From NCBI GenBank assembly GCA_019925105.1, contig JAHGAU010000040.1, forward strand, positions 186,001-250,000: 64,000 nucleotides of DNA, in the 5' to 3' direction. Position numbers and translations under genes: made by a program. The DNA comes from Niebla homalea (lineage: Eukaryota > Ascomycota > Lecanoromycetes > Lecanorales > Ramalinaceae). Every line of letters begins with the position of its first letter. The stretch's first letter is position 1. This document shows, piece by piece, positions 58,083 through 64,000 of the stretch. The notes beneath the pieces were generated by a model, which was given only the letters and a program-made list of their open reading frames with translations, was not told the DNA's origin and searched no databases.

Positions 58083-60272
58083 CTACCTATCCACCCCATC
58101 CCCGCCATTCCCGACCGCCTCGGCAGCCCGCAACGCCCTCTCGAATTTCCCCCTCAATCCATCCTCGCCCTCCCACTCTTCCATCCCGACACTCACCCGG
58201 ACCAAGTGCTCTTCCACCCCGAACCCCGCCGCCCACTCCCTCTCCCCGTAATGCGCGAAGAGGGTGTACGCGCACGCCAGCGTGAAGTTGGTCCCGAGGC
58301 TGGGGCCCTTGGCCACGTCGAGAGCGTCATAGAATGCGATCGCTTGGGAGGGGGCGTCGAAGGTGAGGGAGAGGAGGTAGCCGTACCCGATCTCGCGTCC
58401 ATCATCATCGTCACGGGACTCATTGGCTGCTGCTGGTGCGGAGAAGACCGGGAGAGAACTCGACGACGACGGCAGAGTCGGCGTGGCGGAGACGGGAGGG
58501 GGACGACGACGGGCGTGACGGTCGTAAAGCGCTTGCGTGTCCGATCGTAGTGGGTAGAAGATCTCCTTCACCACACCATCACTCTGCCTCATACCCTTCA
58601 CGTCCATCATCTCATACACCCGTTTGGCATTCCTGTTGATCTCCTGCATCCTCTGCGGTAAATCCCTGCTGTTCCTCTCGATGGCTTCGGCGTCCGCTGG
58701 ATACCAATTGCTCCCCTCCGTTGCGGCCACGCGGCCAAGCTTGCGCTTCATTTTTCCATACCACCGGGACCCTGCGTTCAGTACGAGCGAGCCGCCCATC
58801 ACATCGCATGCCCCACTGAATATCTTGGTCAGGCTGCTCACCACAATGTCTACTTGCCCCAGTATATCGACATTCACGAATGTACCGACGGTGTCATCGC
58901 ACACGACCATGAATCCATGTTCGTCGGCCAGAGAGCGGATACGCGCCAGATCCGGGGTGCGGAGGAGCGGGTTCCCGGGAAATTCGCAAAATAAGGCGAT
59001 GACATTTGTGAGGGCACCGGTACGGAGGGATGTTGTCAGTGAGGTGAGCTCTATTGCGGAGGAGTGGCCCAGCAGGTGGAGGTCGAAGTCGTAGATTTTG
59101 GAGAGGAGCTTGAAGGTGTCGAGGTAGAGGAAGCCGTAGATGATGATTGTGGAGCGCTGCTTCCTCCTTTCTCCGTTGTGGGAGAAGAGCGGCCGTTGGT
59201 GGAAAAGCGATTTCATGGCCTGTGCGATGGCGCCGATGGCGGTCATGCCCGTGGGATACAGATAAATGTCGGAGGGATTGACGGTACGTTGTTCGGACGT
59301 TAATTGCGATATGCGTTCGCGAAGGATCCATTCCGCGTGAGGCTGTATGTCATTGGCCAGTCTGGCCCTTTGCTCGCCATTCTCATCTTTGCTCCTCTGT
59401 ACCCGGGCTTCTCCATTGATGGCAAGTCCATTTACGCCGTGTATAAGAGAGTCCTGAAATCTCAAGTCGCGCACCCGAGCCAGCAAGGTTTGAGCGTAAC
59501 GACTACTGATCCCACACCCTGTATGCTGCCAGAAGTCCTTTGCATGACCCTTCAGCTGCTCAGGGTACATCACCAGGTGGACCTCCCCCTTCTCCCATTG
59601 AACTTTTCTCCTCGTCTCCGTCGTTTCAGTTTGTCTACTTCCTTCGTCTCCTGACCTATCCCCGGCCAAATCGGCCCAAGCGAAAGCCCCGGTCTTCACC
59701 CTCCCGTCCGCATGCTCCTCCGCCTGGCCGTCCTTTCCACCTTCACCTTCTAGTTTAATGTTGAGATATCTTGCACAATCCTCCGCCCATCTCTTCTGCG
59801 CCGTGAGCAACCCCAGCATACTCTTTCCGTCCCACGCTGACTTCTCGACCAAGACATCCGATAAAGTGACGATATCCCGATGCACGAAGAACCTTGGATA
59901 CCCCGTCTGCATCTTGTCCAGCGTCGCGGGATCACGGGTCGCCCAGCCGAGGGTGGACGACCACGTAGGGAGGGAGACGGATATGGCCTACCACCCAAAT
60001 ATTTCAGAGATAATACCAGGAATGAAGCGTATGCAGAGGGTAAAAAACTATTGTACGTTCGGCCTTTCTTCAAAAAGGAAATCGTGGATTGAAGAATGAT
60101 TGGACGGCGATTGACGAAAGATGAAGGAGGAGGGGTTCAATGATCAGGGGCATGATTGGAGTGATAAGGGAGCCACGCTGGTATTTGTGGGAATGAGAAG
60201 GCTTACATGAGTATCGTCCGGTGGGATGGTGGAGCCGAGGGGAAGATTGTGTGTCGCTGCAGATGTTGGCAT
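58083..60272 (-). CDS. Cystathionine gamma-synthase, fungal Str2-like
   Basis: PLP enzyme that joins cysteine to an O-activated homoserine to give cystathionine (transsulfuration), normally cytosolic primary metabolism. Exons are 60272-60207 and 59987-58083; both junctions are phase 0, giving 656 residues, close to yeast Str2. The N-terminal block AISVSLPTW...WATRD and then TGYPRFFVHRDI is diagnostic of this fungal subfamily. YLYPTGMTAIGAIAQAM and CDDTVGTF hold the cofactor, and SSLTKIFSGACDVMGG contains the Schiff-base Lys410. A Pro/Ser-rich low-complexity loop (RRRPPPVSATP) lies near residue 510. The 3' end is 176 bp from RIP-mutated repeat DNA, yet the frame is intact. Some relatives do gamma-replacement in metabolite clusters, but nothing in the sequence sets this one apart from the housekeeping enzyme. 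Confidence 0.9.
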
Positions 60273-61110
60273 ATTGAACTTTGACGGCTTTCAGTGAGGA
60301 TAAAGTGTCCGTCTTTGTGCTTCTTAAAATTCAATTTTCACAATTGTAACCCAATCTTCTCCGGTAAAGTAGAGCTTCTCGCGCTAGAGGTTCTCCCTTG
60401 CAAGAAACAAGCATAACACTGCTCTCAGCTCCTTAGCCGCATTAATGTTAATTAATGGGTATCTCGGTACAGGATGCGAGGTGAGGTGAGGTTCGATACA
60501 TTCTTACATCACCAATCACCACAGGAACGCCCGAGCAAAGCAGTGGAGATGCTCGGCTGCCACGTCTTTTGTGATGAATGCGCTTCTGGCGTGAAGAATT
60601 TGTGACCGAAGATCTCCGCTCAGGGCAGGAAATGACCCAGGGAGCCTGAATTTTCGACTCAAGCTTTTTGAGTACTGACAGCGCAAAAGAAGAGCACGAA
60701 GTCTCCTTCACGCTCATAGCACCGCGGTGCCTCATTTTGGTCTCTGCGCAAGCCTGCCGATGTGAGAATGATGAGCCACTTCAACCACTAAGGAAGCCTT
60801 CCCATTGGGAGAGATTTTCAAAGTCTGATCATTGAGTTGAGGGAGCTAAAGACACGAATTGAGTATCAGAAGAAGCCAGTACCCCGTTCACCTAATATAC
60901 TCCGCTGTCAGATCTTTGTGGTAAATGCAATTGCGGCCTAAAGCGATGATGGCCGAAGTTTCCTATCCGTGAATAGCTCTGGCATTGGCAAAGCAGGACC
61001 GAGTGAATAGGGAACCAGATACGCGATACTGCCGGTCGTCACTGTACTCAGTCTACGCCAAAGTTCGCGGAGGCAGTCTTGCCTGGTGTACGTAACGTAA
61101 AACAGGGTCT
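60273..61110. other. Spacer, no gene seen
   Basis: 0.84 kb between the Str2-like start and the stop codon of the secreted protein. Base composition is ordinary, with short overlapping frames only. It should contain the Str2-like promoter and the terminator of the other gene. Confidence 0.5.
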
Positions 61111-64000
61111 TCAGCATCGTCTCATCAAGCTCACCAAGGTCGCAGCCAAGAGCAACACCCATCGCCACCAACCCATGCCATTGGCTCTAGTCGCCCGACC
61201 CTCAAACAAAAGGATATTACCACTTGTTGTCGTAGTACCTGCAGCGCCTCCTGCCCCTGTTCCTGCCGATGTCTTCGTCCCACCACCCTTCAATTTTGCA
61301 GTCTGATTCCCTGGTTCAAATGTTTCATTTCCTGCATTACCCACCACCTGCCCACCATCGCCCGTGACCTCTGCTCCGGGGGGCGCGGTTATTCCTGCAA
61401 CGCTCACAGCCTTCCCCACGGGGTCCAGCGCCTCACCCGCTATCTTGGTGGCTATACTGGCGAAAGCCTCTGGCACACTACCCTTGCCTGTTCCCACAAT
61501 GGAGAGCACCCAGCTCGCTGGCATTGCGTGAGTCGAGCCAGCAATATGAAGACTGTTGTACGAGTCAAGTGAGACTGGCGTTCCTAACACAGTGATGGCG
61601 GGACCACCGGCGAATAAAGTAGTGCCATCTACAGTGACGCCAGCATCGGAGGGGAGCGGGGTGAAGGTCTCGCCCGCTTTATTGTTTGCTGGCAAGGCGA
61701 GTTTATGTGTCTGGCTGCTACGGATGGTGTTCTGGGCTTCGAGATCAACTTGCTGCTCCTCGCCAGCGGACGCGGGGTGGGCGCCTGCGGCGAGGGTGGT
61801 ACTGCCGATGATGGGGAGGTCATCGCTGACAGGGATCGTGTCAGGAAGGGGATGGAATGTCTGACTGCCGACGACAACACCACCACCAGATGTAGGAGCG
61901 AAGACGACAGTGCCTGAGATGGTGAGGGTGGGGCCGCCTGCGGTAAGCTGAGAGGAGCCCACTTGGTAGAGTTGGGTTATTATATCGCCTTCTTGGCTTG
62001 GCAAGTTGTTCAGCCCGTCTTGATTTGATGACTGATCATGATTAGATGGAGATGTGTTTCGAGCATCGTCATTGGCGGGCGAACCTCCATTTTCGCCGGA
62101 AGAGCTGCCAAAGCCGACAGTAGTGCCATCGTTGTTGTTAGAAGCTGGGCTCTTTTCTACCGTAGGCAAGTTCTCAATCAGGCTGCTGTCAGACACTTGT
62201 GAGCTACCCTGTGCTGGGGTCCCGCTTCCCGCAGGCGCATCATTGCTTTTTGATGAATCATTGCTATCTGGGCTGTTAGTCCCCGGATCTGAGCCATCAG
62301 AGGCAGTCTCGGGGATGAAATGATCCATGGATCCTGAAGCCTGCTGCAGAGGTGAGGCCACAACTGGAAGACCTCCAACACTTGCAATAGTCTGCGCAGC
62401 GGGCGCTGGCGCATTATTGTTAGGTATCAGTGATGGTCTATAAGCTGCTTGGTCGGTGCTTTCACCCAATTCAGCGGTCGGGTCGGATATCTGTGGGGTC
62501 GTCTCGATGTGTCCTATTTGAGCCAACTGATCAATTTTTGTGTAAGATTTGTCTTTCATTGTAGATATAGGGGCTAGCGTGGGAGCTTGAGGAGCTACCT
62601 CTTGCGACTCTTGTTCGTTTGGCGCCGCTGGAGGCTCAGACGCGGTCTTGGGGTTTGAAACGGGTACAGAAACAGACCTTGTCTCAGCGGGTAGTGCGTC
62701 ATGGGCTTCCACTGGTGCTGCCATTACGTTGGTAGCCGTAAGAGCTCGAGGTGGATCGACACCGGTGAACAGGTTAGCTGTACAGCTTGCCCACGCAGGG
62801 TCGATGTCGAGAACCTTGGAAGGGAAAGCGAGAATGGGTCTGTAAGGATGGCCAGGCTCTGGCTTATACCACTGATCGTACATGATGCTTTTGGGTGGAC
62901 ATGGTAGGTTTGCAAAATTATATTCCGAAGGTGTAAAATAGGTCGCGGCAAGAATATCGATCAAGGGACCAGCATAGGTGGAAAGCTCCCCAGGAGCAAA
63001 CGAAAGCAAAGTGGATGTTACTACGTTGGAAGACCCCAAAAAGCCGCAGTCGTCTGTCGCAGCGAGGCTGTAAAAATCTGCATATATTGATGGGGAAGTG
63101 CTGTTGACAATGTTAGCAGCATCATTGAACGAGACCAGAAGCCAAAAATGTCTTACAATGTATGCCCATTATATACGACAGTGCTCACATGTGAGCCATT
63201 AGTGGGCAGGGAAGGGGCTTCTGTGGTGGGAGGATTCCTGTGACTCTCATTGCGACCTGCGCGCGGGCGTATGCGCCTGATGGGAATGACGTTCGCATGT
63301 GCAGTTACTGACGGTTGAACAGATGGGGGCGGAGTGATGCCCGGAAATGTAGTCGTGGCGATGGATGTATCTGTATGTACCATGCCACGCCCGGGAGTAA
63401 TTGATACCGGAGGTCCTTCCTGGTGGATCCCATCAGCCTGGGTTACCGCATCCCACGGGTTACGCAGAGCTAGTCACAATCAGCGGTCTAGCCTTCGTCG
63501 CTTCTAGGGATCAAGGCATTCTCGAACTCATACGCAGCTTGAATGAAATGCCATTGACGGAAGTGTAGACTGCAGTTGTCAAGATTGAGTCGTGCTCATC
63601 AGTATCCACTGTAGTGACCCCCCAATAGGTCATAGCTCCTTTCGTCGTTGCACCATCAAGCAGTGGTGACACGTTGGTCCCGACGATACTCAGACAATCG
63701 GTATCTGCATTGGGCGATTCCCAGTAATACACATCGACATTTGGTCCTCCGATGCCGCAATTCCCGCAGCAATTGCCATAGATCGGATCATGGTATGCTT
63801 GAATCTTTGGATCCAATCGAAGAGCCTCATCACGCGCTATCGTACACGCTGGTGCGCGCATCCAGCTTCGTATGGTTGACCAGTGATCGACCAGGGAAGG
63901 ACTCGGCTTTGGACTCTCGGTACATGTCAAGTCCCACTGCGGTCCAGTCGTGAAGCATGAATCTTCCAGCAATCTCGGCATCGTCTCGTTAAAGAAGCCC
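61111..64000 (-). CDS. Secreted Ser/Thr-rich, probably GPI-anchored protein (5' end beyond the window)
   Basis: A fungal-type extracellular protein of unknown role. Visible exons are 64000-63534, 63469-63157 and 63100-61111, with introns of 64 and 56 bp and consistent phases, giving about 923 residues; the signal peptide would be upstream of the window. The first part is Cys-rich (GNCCGNCGIGGPNVDVYYW), then comes TSPSIYADFYSLAATDDCG and a Pro/Ser/Thr-rich region. A long low-complexity stretch rich in Ser, Asn and Asp follows. Near the C-terminus, segments of the type GGPTLTISGT / GSQTFHPLP / GGPAITVLGTPVSL / DGTTLFAGG recur. The last residues (WWRWVLLLAATLVSLM) are hydrophobic after a Gly/Thr-rich spacer, as in GPI signals. 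Related proteins are common in fungal cell walls; no enzymatic residue set is seen. Confidence 0.8.

Overview
The window looks like nuclear DNA of a filamentous ascomycete (Pezizomycotina; I cannot go lower with confidence). Genes carry short GT-AG introns of about 50-200 bp, several families are fungal-specific (AflR-type regulator, FSH hydrolase, highly reducing PKS, Str2-type enzyme), and the repeats carry the mark of repeat-induced point mutation (RIP): in the AT-rich blocks CA and TG are almost gone while CG is kept.

Positions 1-23566 hold what reads as one secondary-metabolite gene cluster. It contains a highly reducing polyketide synthase (minus, 3' end cut by the window), a DHA2-type MFS exporter (plus), an alpha/beta hydrolase (minus), an FSH-family serine hydrolase of the LovG type (plus), an AflR-like Zn2Cys6 regulator (minus), an ACC-synthase-like class I aminotransferase (minus) and a stand-alone adenylate-forming enzyme (plus). 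The parts suggest a reduced polyketide that is released by a separate thioesterase, then aminated and/or joined to an activated acid, then exported. This is inference. The PKS/exporter divergent promoter carries two TCG(N5)CGA sites 10 bp apart, one of them a full match to the published AflR consensus.

Positions 24967-28605 encode a large, unrecognised membrane/coiled-coil protein with three copies of a Cys/His module (CX4C-X6-8-HWH).

Positions 30008-57907 are transposon DNA, apart from about 1.3 kb of ordinary sequence at 35987-37311. First comes a complete Copia element (276-bp LTRs, TSD TAGAG) that contains a 163-bp solo LTR. Then comes a nest: a host element of about 4.4 kb, in tandem with a 439-bp internally deleted relative, was invaded separately by a 1.2-kb non-autonomous LTR element, a Tad1-like LINE, a Gypsy element and a 1.4-kb composite. 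Boundaries are supported by target-site duplications. RIP is heavy in the element bodies and fades in the outward-facing halves of the LTRs.

Positions 58083-60272 encode a fungal cystathionine gamma-synthase (Str2-like), and 61111 to the window end a secreted, probably GPI-anchored, Ser/Thr-rich protein whose 5' part lies outside the window.
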